A stretch of DNA of 64,000 nucleotides from Cryptococcus deneoformans JEC21. Taxonomy: Eukaryota; Basidiomycota; Tremellomycetes; Tremellales; Cryptococcaceae. The position numbers and the translations under genes were made by a program. The stretch is from contig NC_006693.1 of the NCBI RefSeq assembly GCF_000091045.1, positions 124,001 to 188,000 on the forward strand, read 5' to 3'. This document shows positions 41,932-53,885 of this stretch, one piece after another. The notes under the pieces were generated by a model, which did no database searches, was not told where the DNA came from, and worked only from the letters and a program-made list of their open reading frames with translations. Numbering within the stretch: the stretch's first letter is position 1; every line of letters starts with the position of its first letter.

Positions 41932-44900
41932 CTAAATCAAGCTCCCCGCAACGTCCTTGACTGCTTTCCCAAAACCGCCAGTGGAGCCGAAACCGCCTGA
42001 TCCACGAGCTGTGGTATCGAGGTCCTATAATGATTATCCGTTAATTTTCTTTGCTGAACTTTGTTGCAACACTACACGATGGACGAGGTTATGGGAAAAA
42101 AGGGTGAAAAAGAGGGAGAAAGCTTACCTCAACCTCCGAGATAGGCGCCATCACGATCTTCTCCAAGATTAACTGTGCGATTCTATCGCCCTTTTGGACT
42201 ATGTAAAAAAAAGGGCACGTCAGCCGGTGGCCTCACCGTAATCCCATAATAATTAGATTTCGGGATGATGGGTTTCAATACGTACTCGTAAAGTCGGCGT
42301 CAGAGTAGTTGAACAAGAGAACCTTGACGGGTCCTCGATAGTCTGCATCGATCACACCCGCACCAGTGTCGATAGAATGCTTGCTCGCTGTCAATTCCCC
42401 ACCGAAAACGAGTCAGCTTAACGAACATGAAGGAGAGAGAACGGAAAAAGGGCACAGAAATCAACCGTGTGGACCACGTACCAAGTCCACTCCTAGGGGC
42501 CACTCGCCCATAGGTACCCTCTGGCACCGCGATACTAAGTCCCGAGTCAATCAAAGCCTTGCCTCTTGCGGGCACAACCGTTTCTTCAGCAGAGTAGAGA
42601 TCGTAGCCGGCTGAAAGAGAAGAGCCCCGGGTGGGGAGTGTGGCGAAAGGTGAAAGTTTCTTGACGAGGAGGGTGTTTGAGGGCTGTATGTGCAGATCCG
42701 AATGAAACAGTTGAGTCGTTAGCGGTAAGCAAGGGGCGAGGATAGAGATGTGTGAATGGACATACAGCAACAACGCTGTTATTCTCCGTTTTAGGCTCCT
42801 CCTTGCCGACAGTCAAACTTTTCAAGCTATCCTGCACCTTCTCCACAGGACCTTTGTCCTCCTGTTCATCCTCACTAGGCTCTTCGGGTTGTTCAATCTC
42901 AAGGCCCTTGGCGGTAATTTCAGGGACAGTGTCGATTTCCTTCTTCACCGCAATGGGCACATCGGCGGCTGCTGGGGCGGGAATCGGAGTGGAGGTGGCA
43001 GGAGGGGAAGGCGTATGTACAGTGGCAGGTTTGGGTTCTTCCTTGGCAGGGGCAGGGGTAGGCGAGGGCGTGGACGAAGGAGCAGAGACATGGGCGGGAG
43101 CTGGGGCAGGGGCCGAAGAAGTAGGAGTCGGCACGGCCTCCTTGGAAGCGCTCACTCCACCAGTCTCGAGGTCTACCACGTTGGGCCTAACGTCCTTACC
43201 TGTAAACCAGTCGGCCGCGGTTTGGGCAGGTTCGGCAGAGTTGGCAGGGGGGAAGATACTATATTTCACATGAGTATTTATTTCCTACACACTTTTTTTT
43301 TAAAAAAAATGGGAGAAAAGGCTTACTCGGATTGGAAAGACTCGGACTTTCGGGGTACGATGAAGCTCAAGGGCTCGACGCATCCGCCGGAGAGCTTGTA
43401 AGCACGGGCAATCTCATGTTCTTGCGTGTCGAGAGCTCGACGAGGGAGAAGGGTCATACCACGCTCTACAATGAGTGTCGTCATTCATATGTTCATTGCA
43501 ACATGTTGATAATGATTTTGAAGGGGTTTTTACATTAAAAAAAATATACACATACGAGGGTCAGAAGTCTTGTACTCATTCAAAAAGTAGAGTTGATCGC
43601 CTTCAAATTCGTAGTATCGGATGTTACCGTCACTAAACATACCCGTTAGCATATCTCTCGTGTTCGCTGGAAAGGGATCACACACCCTTTACCGGCGAGG
43701 AAGAGAACGTCGTTGCCCTCAGCATAGAATGGCATAAGGACACCACTAAATACCGGAATCTCATCAGTATCTGAAGGGCAGGCATATGTCCGGATAGAAT
43801 CTTACGCGCTAGAGTCAATCGATTGGGTGTCGAGGTTCTTCAAGCTGGACGTGTCCCACAAAGAAACCTGTCTGTCAGACATCCTGCTGAACTGAAATCA
43901 TACGTCAACCTCAAGCCATCTCATTCGCTCAGTAGTCGACAGAATACCGTATAGGACTTACTCCAGTGGTAGCAATTCTATCCCTGTCACCCAGCCAGAC
44001 GATCCTTGAACCCTTCACACCCGCATGTCCATCTGTGATTCGTACGGCATCGCTGCCCGCTCGAGGATCAAACAGTCTAAGTTTCTTGTCTCTACAAGTC
44101 TTTATACATCTATCAGTTTGTCGCCGAAAATATGCAGAGAGAAATAAAAGTGGAGATGTACGCACGGTAGCTAATGTGGTACCGATAGAGTTCCAAGCAA
44201 TGCTCTGGATAGAGTCACCATGTCCCTTGAGCACGAGCTTGGGCTCGTCCGCGCCGGAGGAAATGTCCCAAAGGCGAACGAGGTGGTCGCCCGAGGCTGC
44301 AGTGAGGAGGTTGGAGGAGGTAGGGTGGAAAATCACCTGTCCAACTTTGCTGTTGATATATACATATGAGCATGTGAAATATTGGGGGGATCAACGGGAT
44401 GGAGACGTACCGACCGGCAGCGCTGAGTTTGAGCGCGGGGTTAAAGTCTTCAGGTTCCCAGTGATCTTCGCCCCATCCTTCAAATGCAGAGTCTTCAACC
44501 TTCCAGATGAATACTAACAGAGGTAATCAGTTCCTGCAGACAGAAATATGAAAAATGAAAGGGGACTCACTCTTGCCATCTTCGCCAGCAGAAGCGACAA
44601 TGTTGTCGTCAAAAGGATTCCAAGCAGTGTCGAGCACGGGCGCGGTGTGGCCTCGCGCAAGAGGGACGATATCGGGGAGCTTGGTTGGGAACCCTGCAGG
44701 TTGAGGAGGTGAGGTTGGCGAGAAAAGTGGGAGGATCGCAAAAGCCTGTGTCCGATTATGCACCATGCGACAGCAAACGACCGATAAAAAGTAGGAAATG
44801 ATAACATGAGCGATACGCGATACGCCAAGGTTTAGACGGGACAAGGAAAAGGGGACATACACCTCCACCAGAAGCCTGCCAGTTGACAGAGAGGTACTTC

Positions 44901-45077
44901 CCACCAGCAGCTACAAGGTCAGTGTCCCATGCTGAACCACTGATTTTGACATTCTCGTAGTTGACCTTGGATTTGGATCCGTAGACGTGGCGGTATTTGG
45001 ACTGTAGCAGTGGTCAGTCGTTCCCCCAGCTCGCAAGCTTCAGTATGGATGCTTACAGGCCTGACGAATCTGGACAT
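41932..45077 (-). CDS. CRN1: Coronin fused to dUTP pyrophosphatase
   Basis: Fifteen exons from 45077 down to 41932 join in frame to 694 aa (exon starts: 45077, 45001, 44745, 44513, 44349, 44099, 43891, 43745, 43632, 43465, 43258, 42683, 42387, 42198, 42024). Residues 1 to about 375 are coronin, an actin-binding seven-blade propeller: [72 protein letters not shown] and [21 protein letters not shown] Pro/Ala/Ser/Thr-rich linker follows (about 390-510). From residue 540 the chain is a complete dUTPase: [43 protein letters not shown] and [10 protein letters not shown]. No ATG occurs in frame between the two parts (exon 11, intron 11, exon 12). The usual coronin C-terminal coiled coil is not visible. 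dUTPase removes dUTP and is essential in most cells; no other copy is in the window. Confidence 0.82.
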
Positions 45078-46897
45078 GGCTGCTGGGCAAAGGGATGTGT
45101 ATGGAGAGGTGGATGATTTAGGGAGAGATGGTGCGAGATGGCGGATGTGGTTTGGCGAGAGCAGCCTCCGTCGCTGGCCGAGAGCTAGCCTTGACCCTGG
45201 CGCGCTCTTTCCCACGGTCACCCACCGGCGCGTTCCTCATGCAATCTTCCACCACAATTCGCCAATCATTACGCGACGCGTCGAAAGATTGTTGTACAGC
45301 TACTTCATTAACTCTTCCTTCTGACGGCTAAGGCTGCAGACAGTGAAAGGGTGCTTAGATTAACTGGTGGGCATGAGATAGCGGGTTGTACGTGGGATGA
45401 AAGACATTGGAATACTAGTTGTCGTACAGCTATAATGATCGGTATTAGATGAAGGATGGACGACGAGCGAGCGTTCCAGATGAACGAAGCTTAAATTGGA
45501 CCACTGCTCGTCGTTTCTTTATTGTTCGATTTCATCTTCGGCACCACGATCGCTTTAGCAACCAGCCATCTTGTATCTTCGAGCCACGTTCAGTCAATAG
45601 ATCAACCATCACCCCATACCTCTTATCTCGTATCTCTGACTGCGGCGAGCCAGCCAGCGGCCGGTGATTAACTTCTTTCCGGCCTCTTTTTCCCTCTTGG
45701 TGGCTTTTTACCTTGTCTCCTACCCGTTGAATGTCGCTTTTTAGGCTTTGCGTTGAGTGTTAAAGATGGCCCGGCAACCTGTCGTAAGTATACAGTGCCA
45801 ATCGTACATCATATTGAGTATCGACATCTTCCACTGAACGTTTGCTTTCTGTCGGGCTCAGCATTCTTTTCGATCCGCTGTTCGGAATTGCGGCCGCCCG
45901 TCACCTTCCATCGGATCAGCGCATGGGCCTCCACTCGGCCAATCGGCAATTCGGCCTGTCCGACATCGTTCTTTTGTTCTTTTTCCTTTCGTGGAGCGGC
46001 TCATGTACCATACATCATTCATCGCCCTAGTGAAGCGTCTAAAGAGAAGCTATGACTTTTGCACTGCGCCATGCGCCACTAATAAGCTATCTAAACCTGG
46101 GAGTTTAGAGGAGTTGTGAATGACCTAAACGATCACTACTTGCGCTGAAGTGCCGGAGAAAAAGATCGACATCACAACTCAGGAAATCAGGAATATAGAA
46201 CGGCAGCGTACCTGAAACTGTGTCTTTTTACCATCACCCGTCTATACCACACAGTTCACGTATCCTCCCAATCAGTCGCCAATCAGGATGGTTCAGCCAA
46301 TCCCCCGGTCGACGCCATATCCATAATGCATCGCAGTCCCATTGCCTATCATCCCGCGCACAGCCCAAGGAGGCAGACAAAGAACAGACATCTCCCATGC
46401 TATGTAAACCGGCAGCACCAGCCGTCGACCTAACCTTGCTTTAGCACGGGCCCCCTATCTCACCTTTTTGTCTCTCCACTTTCCACTTGGCCGGATTCCC
46501 CTCTTTCACAATCTGTTTGCCTGTGTATCGCCTGTATCCACCTGAACCCTTTTGACCACATTTTTTAATTTTAGCCGTCCTTCCGTGCTTCCCTTTGGGT
46601 GTAATGGGTGTATCGCAATCAGAGAAATTAGGGATCATTTCGGTGCATACTCACCCTTGGGGAAATGATTTGGACTTTAGAGATAGGATGAGGATGTTTG
46701 CTTATAAAAGACCCACGACATCTGAAAAGTCAACCCCCCTTAATTGTATCTTTTGCAACCTATTTCGGATTTGAGATCTGAGTCAGGCTGCCAAGGTTCG
46801 TGCCCTATTATTTTGAGTCACCCTGCATTTTCTTTCCACTTTTGAAATCGATCATTCTTTATAGACTATAGATATATTAGAAGGTAGAGATAGACAA
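45078..46897. other. Divergent intergenic region
   Basis: 1.8 kb between divergent genes, with only short motif-free frames. A TATAAAAG box lies at 46702-46709, about 190 bases upstream of the oxidoreductase start. Confidence 0.4.
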
Positions 46898-49154
46898 ATG
46901 GGTGAGAAGCTAAGAGTTGCTATCGTTGGTGGAGGTGCCGGTGGTTTATCTGCTTTATGGGTAAGTCCTATCTCCTTCGCCGTGCCTTCCAATTAACAAG
47001 TGTCTGATCGCGTTTAACTTAGGTTTTGAACAACTTTTCCCAAAATGAAGTCCATATCTATGAAAAAGAAGATTGGTGGGGTGGTCATGCGCATACCGTC
47101 GAATTCCAGCGTGGGTGTCTTTTATATATCAATCGAGAATTGCTGTTGATACCCCCGCGCGATCACGTAGAACCTGGTAAGGAAAAATGCGAAATTGATA
47201 CTGCATTCGCAAGTCATCCTTTCCTCCTTGCGTTTTCATTTCTGAGATGTTTGCTGACTCTTGTATCAGATCGCTATCAACTCGAAAAACTACCCCAACT
47301 TTTACCGTTTCGTCCTCGATCACTCTGTAGAGCTCATCAAGACTACCATGTCGTTCTCACTTTCTCGCGATCGTGGGGCTTTTGAATGGGCTAGCAATGA
47401 TCTTTGGTCACTTTTTTGTCAAGGCTCAAACTTGTATGTCCCCGTACCCATCTCCTTCACTGCCTTGCTTTTTCCTCATGAGTACAATGCTGACTGATCC
47501 GAATGATCAGCTTTAAGCCGAGAGTATACCGTATGATGTGGGATATTTTCCGATTCCACATCTTCGCCAAGGATCTTCTTTCTGAGGAAGGGGAGAGTGA
47601 GCAACTGAGTATCGGAGAGTATCTCGACAGAGAGGGATATAGTCAGTCATTCAAGGAAGACTATCTTCTTGTGAGTTTTTCTTCCCTTTCACTACATCAT
47701 CCCATCCCATTTTATCCTGATACTAATATCATCTTGGTATACATACAGCCCTTGACAGCTGGTATCTGGTCAATCCCACCCGAAAAAGTAGCTCTTGACT
47801 TTCCTGCAATGGCGCTCGTGAGGTTCTTTCATAATCATCAGATGCTTCAACTGTGGGGAAAACCCAGCTGGTTGACTGTGAAAGGCGGCTCGTGAGTTTT
47901 TCTTCCATGTCGATCCCACCCATTCTGCACAAAAAGAGATGATATGTGCTGAATCCATATGCTTTACGGGTAGGAGCAAGTACGTTGAGAAGATCATAAA
48001 GCAAATACCGAAAGAGAAACTTCATCTCGGCGAGGGTGTGCAGGCGGTGGTCCCGCAAGCAGACGGTAGCTTCATTGTGCGAGAAGTATCGGGGAAGGAG
48101 GAGATGTACGACAAGGTTATTCTCGCGTACGTCTTATTATCCTGCTTTTCTTCCGCATAAGCTGGCTGTCATTATCCGTCCAAAAAAAAAGGCTGATAGA
48201 TAAAATCTCAACCAGTACACATACAGACCAGGCTGTATCGCTCCTTGGCGAGAATATTAGTCCAGAAGAAAAGGCGGTTCTTGGAGGTTGTGAATGGAGC
48301 GCGAATGAGGCCGTTGTGCATTATGATGAGGAGGTGTGTCTTTTTTTTGTGTCTTCATTGTCTGCTATCATGTCGACACTTGAAGATGAAGATGTGAGAA
48401 TTGATGAAATGTACGATAGCTTATGCCAATCAGAAAGAAGGCATGGACTGGTAAGTGTCAAGTCTTGCACTGCGAGTAGTATCGGAAAGGAAAACTAATT
48501 TATTGGCTTTAGCTTGGAACTACCTTACTTCTACCAAACCGATTTCACCTAGCCACGAGTCCAAGACGAGCGCCTCCGCCGTCAACACCATCTCCATGTC
48601 CGTCCATCCTTCTTCTCCACATAAAGGATAAAACTGCTGACTCTCTCTTCTGCAAAAGCACATTCGACCTCAACGTCCTCCAATCCCTCCCCGTCTCCAA
48701 ACACGGCCACATCTTCGTCACTCTCAACCCGCCTACCCCACCATCCCCTTCAAAAACACTTTCCAGATGGATCTACCACCACCCGACCCTCAACCCTGCC
48801 CTTTTGCGCGCCCAGCAACAACTCCCTTCCATCCAAGGTGTTCGTGGGCTATACTTTGTCGGCGCGTGGACGGGGTATGGGTTCCATGAAGACGGTTGGC
48901 GAGCTGGGATGGAAGTAGCGTACAGGCCAGAGTTTGGGGTGCCGCTGCACAAAAGGCCGTGGGAGGTGAGGAGGGTGAGTGGGAAGGATGTGAAGAAGGA
49001 AATGGGGGAATGGGCGTTGAGGCCGGTTATTGGGACGGTGGATTGGGGGGTGAAGGGTTTGGTGACATGGGCGAGCTGGACGCTGGGGTTGTATATGTCT
49101 GCGATTCATGTGGTTGCGGGGCGGGTGATCAAGGAGAAGAAAAAGGTGGCTTGA
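46898..49154 (+). CDS. FAD-dependent amine-oxidase-like oxidoreductase
   Basis: Eleven exons (46898-46960, 47023-47110, 47171-47208, 47270-47433, 47511-47670, 47749-47891, 47977-48126, 48216-48333, 48420-48450, 48513-48597, 48659-49154) join in frame to 511 aa. The N-terminus is an FAD-binding Rossmann motif (VAIVGGGAGGLSALW), followed by EKEDWWGGHAHTV and IDTAFIAINSKNYPNF. These features and the C-terminal GVRGLYFVGAWTGYGFHEDG (second FAD contact) match the predicted NAD/FAD-binding proteins of the COG2907 type, often linked to lipid modification in bacteria. Intron 3 begins with GC at 47209; the nearby GT would break the IDTAFIAINS frame. The C-terminus (VTWASWTLGLYMSAIHVVAGRVIKEKKKVA) has one likely membrane-associated helix. 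Substrate unknown. Confidence 0.8.
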
Positions 49155-49543
49155 TGCTCATTTTGATTCTCTTGTTTTTTTGCCCCAAAGATGTCTTTTT
49201 TTTTGGTCTCTTCATCTTTCCTTCTTGGATACTTTCATGGGGCTGCGTTATTTAATACTGTATATATATGTCTTGGGTAGATTTTTAACTTTTGTGTTGA
49301 TAAAGCAATAGACGAGGAATATGTATATATTATCTTTTCTTTTCAATGAACGTTTCAATTGCTTGCTTTCTGTCCTTTGTATCTTTTCCTCCCTGTTTCC
49401 CTGTAATTGAAAAAAATGGCATCTTTGACCCCAGTACAATGCATGCCAAGTATCCAAAAAAAACAACATAATCCTAATATTCATTTTTTTAACTAATAAT
49501 CGATAACTTCTGATATCTCAAGACTTTGGGAGATTAGATTAGA
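49155..49543. other. Convergent intergenic region
   Basis: About 390 AT-rich bases between two convergent stop codons; probable 3' UTRs. No gene was seen. Confidence 0.45.
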
Positions 49544-51745
49544 TTAGAGCTTATGCAAAGCGTCCTTGGTCTTATCATCTACAAACTGGTTTTCCGTCAC
49601 GCCTTTGCCCATAGCAGCGGTGGATGAGACACCGCCGGTGACCGTCATCAACATTGCGTCTGCATAGTCTGCGCCTGACCACTGTTTCAATGGGGGGGAA
49701 GGGTGGTTAGCTTGGGCTCTTCTGTGCTTTGAATGGAAAAAGGGGAAAGAAGGGACGAACCTTTTGATGAGTCAAGACATCACATCCAATCTCCCGTTCT
49801 CGACTTTGAATCAACTCGACATAGGCCTTCATACCTTCCTTTGAGAAGGCGTTGGCGAAGAGGTCGTTGATATAGGCGTTCGAGTGGAGGCCGGCGAGCT
49901 GTTGAGTCGAGTTCATGTTTGTCAGCGAGGAGATGAGGACTCAAGTGAAGAAAAGGGGACTTACAGTGATGAATTGGAAGACGAAACCAAGTTTTCCCAG
50001 CTCCCACACATACTCTTTCATCTCCTTCTTCCCCAACCCTGCCTTTTCCCAATTGAAACTCGGGCTCAGGTTGTACGCCAACCATTGACCTGGATGGACT
50101 TTATGTACGCCTTCCGCAAACTCTTTCGCTTGCGCGTAGATGGGAGACTTGGTCTCCATCCAGAGGAGGTCGGCATAAGGTGCAAAGGCGATGGCGCGGT
50201 TGATAGCGCATTGGGTGCCGCCTTGGTAGCGGTAGTAACCCTCGCGGGAACGCGGGGTGTCCCATGACCAGTAAGGGGTGGCCGAGGGGGGGAGACCGAA
50301 CGACTGGGCGAGCTGGAGAGTGGAAGCGTGAGAGGTGCCGATCGACTGTTCTCTAAACTCGGTGATTTTTTTGGAAGAGACGCCGTGCTTCGAGAGAGCG
50401 TCGGCGAGTACGTCGGGCCATAGTTTCAATCCCGCCTGTTTCGTCCATGCATCCTCGATTTTCTGGAGTTCTTGTCCGTACTTTCCCTCCATCTCGGCAG
50501 CGATCATGAGATCGTTAAGAGGGGGTAAGGAAGGGTTGGTAGAACCCAAGATAAAGGAGTGGTCCCGAGGGTCAATGTTAGTGGAGAGGAGTGTGGCGGC
50601 TTCAGAGTCGGTACGGCAGACGACGAGGTTGGTGGTGCCCATGATGTCGCATTGGAGACGCATGGCGACGAGGCGGTTGATATGTTCGGAGATGGGGACG
50701 AGGACCTGGGTGAAGGGGAGAGCGAGCGTCAGCCAGCGAACGAAACGAGTGGGCGAAGGGTACGGGAGGGATAGGAAAGGACGGAAGAGATGACCCACCT
50801 TGCCAGCCATATGACCACATTTCTTCGTACCAGGCGCTTGATCCTCGATATGGATTCCCGCTGCTCCACTCTCGACCATCATCTTTGTCAGTCTCATCAC
50901 TGCCGTCAAACCTATCGGGGGGAACGGTGGGGTACGACATCAGTATCTTCTCTTTTAGCGGAAAGGTGAGCGGACTCACCACCATGCCCAGTATCAGCAT
51001 CAGCCACGATAGGTCTGAGATAATCAATCCTCTCTCCTGGGTCTTGGCCATTGGCCAAAGCGGCGGAGCGGGTGTATCGTTGTTTGCGATCGTGGTAGAG
51101 TTGGGCTGTGAAGAGTTGGGCGACTTTGTTGGGGACGGTGTTGGATGGATAGTCTGTTTGAATTGATGGGTAAGTGAGCGTTCCAATGATGAGGTGATAG
51201 CGGGGGTTGGGATGGGAACTTACCTGCAAGGTCGGGTCCGGGTTCGAGGGAAGATGAAGCAGTGGAAGAACATTGCCAGCCAGATACGTATACAGTCTCG
51301 AGATATTTCGCCATTTGGGTCAACTGCACTGGATCGAGACTGTTTCGAATAAAGTGGATCTTTTTGTCAGTATTCAATTGTTTACTCAAGGAATAGAAGG
51401 GCAGGTCGATGGATAAAGAGATGAAACTCACGCGCCATAAGTAGCAGTACATCCCCCGCCCTCACCACGAGCTTTTGACTCCAAGATCTTCCACAGCTTT
51501 TTCGCCTGGACGTCAGAAGGGTAAGAAATGGGGAGAGTACCACGTTTGGAGACGACGTCGGCAGCGGTGTATGGGCGGGTTGTTCGTGCGAACCGTGGGG
51601 ACTGTTTTTGGGTAAGGAGTAGCAGAAGAGGGAGGATAGGTTAGCTTGAGTGAGATGGGGTAAAGAAGAGGGGACAAAAACGCACCTTGGCGAAGGCCTC
51701 AAAGGCTTTGACTTCGGCGTCAAACTCTGCTTTCTCGGACGACAT
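49544..51745 (-). CDS. ICL1: Isocitrate lyase
   Basis: Splits isocitrate into glyoxylate and succinate, the first committed step of the glyoxylate shunt, needed for growth on acetate and fatty acids. Exons 51686-51745, 51432-51601, 51339-51224, 50980-51153, 50799-50911, 49965-50705, 49761-49898 and 49544-49681 join in frame to 549 aa. Motifs: [59 protein letters not shown] (KKCGH is the catalytic signature), [11 protein letters not shown] and [10 protein letters not shown], all at normal spacing. The C-terminus ends [11 protein letters not shown]; His-Lys-Leu resembles but does not meet the peroxisomal SKL-type signal, so location is uncertain. Length is normal for fungal enzymes. In other fungi this gene is induced by non-fermentable carbon; no specific site was identified here. 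Confidence 0.97.
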
Positions 51746-52979
51746 AATCGTTGATTGTTGCTTCGATTGTAGGATTGTTTAGTTACTCAGTAGAAGTTGA
51801 CGATGTAAAGACGTAATGAGTGAAAAAGCAAAAAAAGCCTGGGGTCTCAACCTTCTCACAAACGGGCTCGTTATAAATCATCTCGTGGACTGGAAAATGG
51901 GTGGGAGATGACGGCTGTAGTGCGAAGAAGCAGGCTACGAAATAGGACAGTTGAGAGAAAATAAGTGGACGTGCCGGGTAAGGCCTAACCGGCGGACAAC
52001 CCCGACGGATTTACTCGGACAGAGGTCGTCGGATGGGAATAGCCGGGAGAGATTAACTCGAAAAGTTCTCCATTACAGCGTCATAAACAAGAATGCATAG
52101 CTTCTTATTTACTTCTTGCGCAACTATGCCGGAGATGAGAGGGGAAACGACTAGATTGCTCGGATCGGTGGAGATAATTGGAGATATATCGACTGGGATC
52201 GGGTTTGGACGGAGAAGGACGATGAGAGTTGGTGACAAGGGACGAACACAAACAACTACGTATCATCGCGCTCACATCGATACGGTGACAGGGATGGACG
52301 TCGTTTCGAAGGCTGGTATACAGTCCTTCAGCTCCTATCACCTGGTGAGATGAAGAAGCAAACCATATACCAGATTTATGGAAACATCACCCAACAGTTT
52401 GCCAACTGATCTGGCCGCATCTATTACGTAAAGCATCTGTACGTCTCGTCACCAAGTAACTGAACTTCGTTCCCAACTACTCAGTCCGTCCAGCACGTGG
52501 TTCTGGTCCTTTAGATCAACTACTCTATCACAGCATATATGCCTTCCGTCGGTCATCTGCAGACACACCAAGGCTGTCCGTCATCCTCGTCGCACTTTGT
52601 CTACTTGTTAACGATGCTCCGACGATTGTTGATATGATCCATGGATGGAACGTATGTCGATTGCCCTTTGCAGTCACAGCCCGGATCCCCTTTCCAACTC
52701 GTCCGGGATACACATAGCTTGTTTTAGATGTCTGGGGAGGCGCTAGGAAATGCCAAAGGACCTAAAAGGACTTATGACAAGGCTCTTAGGGGATCCTTTG
52801 GGGAGCAAACACGTTTTGGGGTTTCCCAACGCCGAACACACAAGTTTTGCCACTCTTGCACCACATCTCCATCTCTTTGCAAAACATCTTCTTCCATCCC
52901 GAGCACCATGCTATTTCCTCCCTCAAACCAGTCTCAAAGCCCTCAATTCCAGCTTGGAAGGTTAAGATCTTAGACACAA
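51746..52979. other. Intergenic region bordering a degenerate island
   Basis: ICL1 promoter side followed by sequence with only short frames (for example 52093-52353 plus). From about 52500 it may include decayed 5' transposon sequence, but no motif was recognised there. Confidence 0.35.
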
Positions 52980-53455
52980 CGTTGAACTTGTTATCAAGGC
53001 AATTAAATCTGTGCGTAAATGGTCGGAAGAGCAGAACCGACATGCCACGAAATTTAACCGTGCCCCGTATGGTGCTGTCAACTTCTTCTCATACAAAGGG
53101 AGCTACAGCTTCAATGGGTTTAGGGGAGCATGCGATTATATGAAGAAGATTCGATACTCCCAATACGGTTATCCCGCTCCTGCTCTTGCCCATGATGCTC
53201 GAATCTTCAAGAGCCGTCCCCTATTCGGGAGGCCATTGATGGATTAGTCACAAGTAAGTTATCTATCCGCACATCACATACGTTTATACGTGTTCATATA
53301 TATGCTCTTAGGCCAAGTTCAACAAGAAGTGCTCTACTTCTCGAGTCAAGATTGAACATGCCTATGGTATCCTCAACCGTTGGCACATCTTGTCTGCCAC
53401 CGATAAACCTGCGCAATACCATCAGAGGGAGAACCAGGACTGTGAGTCTTCAAGC
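52980..53455 (+). mobile_element. Harbinger-type DNA transposon remnant
   Basis: Pieces of a DDE_Tnp_4 (HARBI1-like) transposase lie in order on the plus strand. The first includes YGAVNFFSYKGSYSFNGF, GACDYMKKI and the catalytic-Asp block GYPAPALAHDARIFKSRPLF (ending 53247). The second, after a possible 57-base intron (GTAAGT to TTAG), has the glutamate block STSRVKIEHAYGILNRWHIL (53320-53400). A TAG at 53246-53248 breaks the reading between them, and the usual segment containing the second Asp region and its spacer is missing. The N-terminal helix-turn-helix part is not recognisable. I did not find terminal inverted repeats or a 3-base target duplication. It is therefore a dead fragment. Confidence 0.65.
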
Positions 53456-53885
53456 TATCCAGATAATCGGCAACATGGTTTATTCTTTCAATGTATAGTT
53501 CCAAAACTGGGTCAATCAGAACTTTGAAAATACCCTCTCATCGCAGTGCAAAAAACTGTTGTAATGCTAGATTGCTGCATAGAAGATTCAAGAGAAAGAA
53601 CCGGAAAACAGATGTACAGAATCAAAGCTGCAACCTCCGTGCGCGTCCCTGACCTCGCCCCTCCTACCGCCACCCGCACACGTCTACTTAGCCATTATGC
53701 TCACAAGTTATCTCTAACTTCAACAGGAACATCTGTTGCTGAAGAGGGCGTTCTCTCCGAAGGGCATCTTGCGTATCATGGCCTCACTGTTATCGACGAG
53801 ATGATTGCTTCCCGTTAAACGCGGCTTTTTTATTTCACTCATCTTTCATCTGGACCTCTGTGCTGCACCTGACAGCTGACGCTTT

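Noticed and set aside
44099..44166. Possible GC-donor intron in coronin after GCT ACC GT
   Set aside because: A normal GTGCGT donor with the AAG acceptor at 44100 restores the coronin motif [12 protein letters not shown], so no unusual donor is needed.
45449..46055. Short plus-strand frames between the coronin and oxidoreductase genes
   Set aside because: All are under 110 codons, without motif or splice context.
52093..52353. 86-codon frame upstream of the transposon remnant
   Set aside because: No family resemblance; could be decayed transposon sequence but nothing supports it as a gene.
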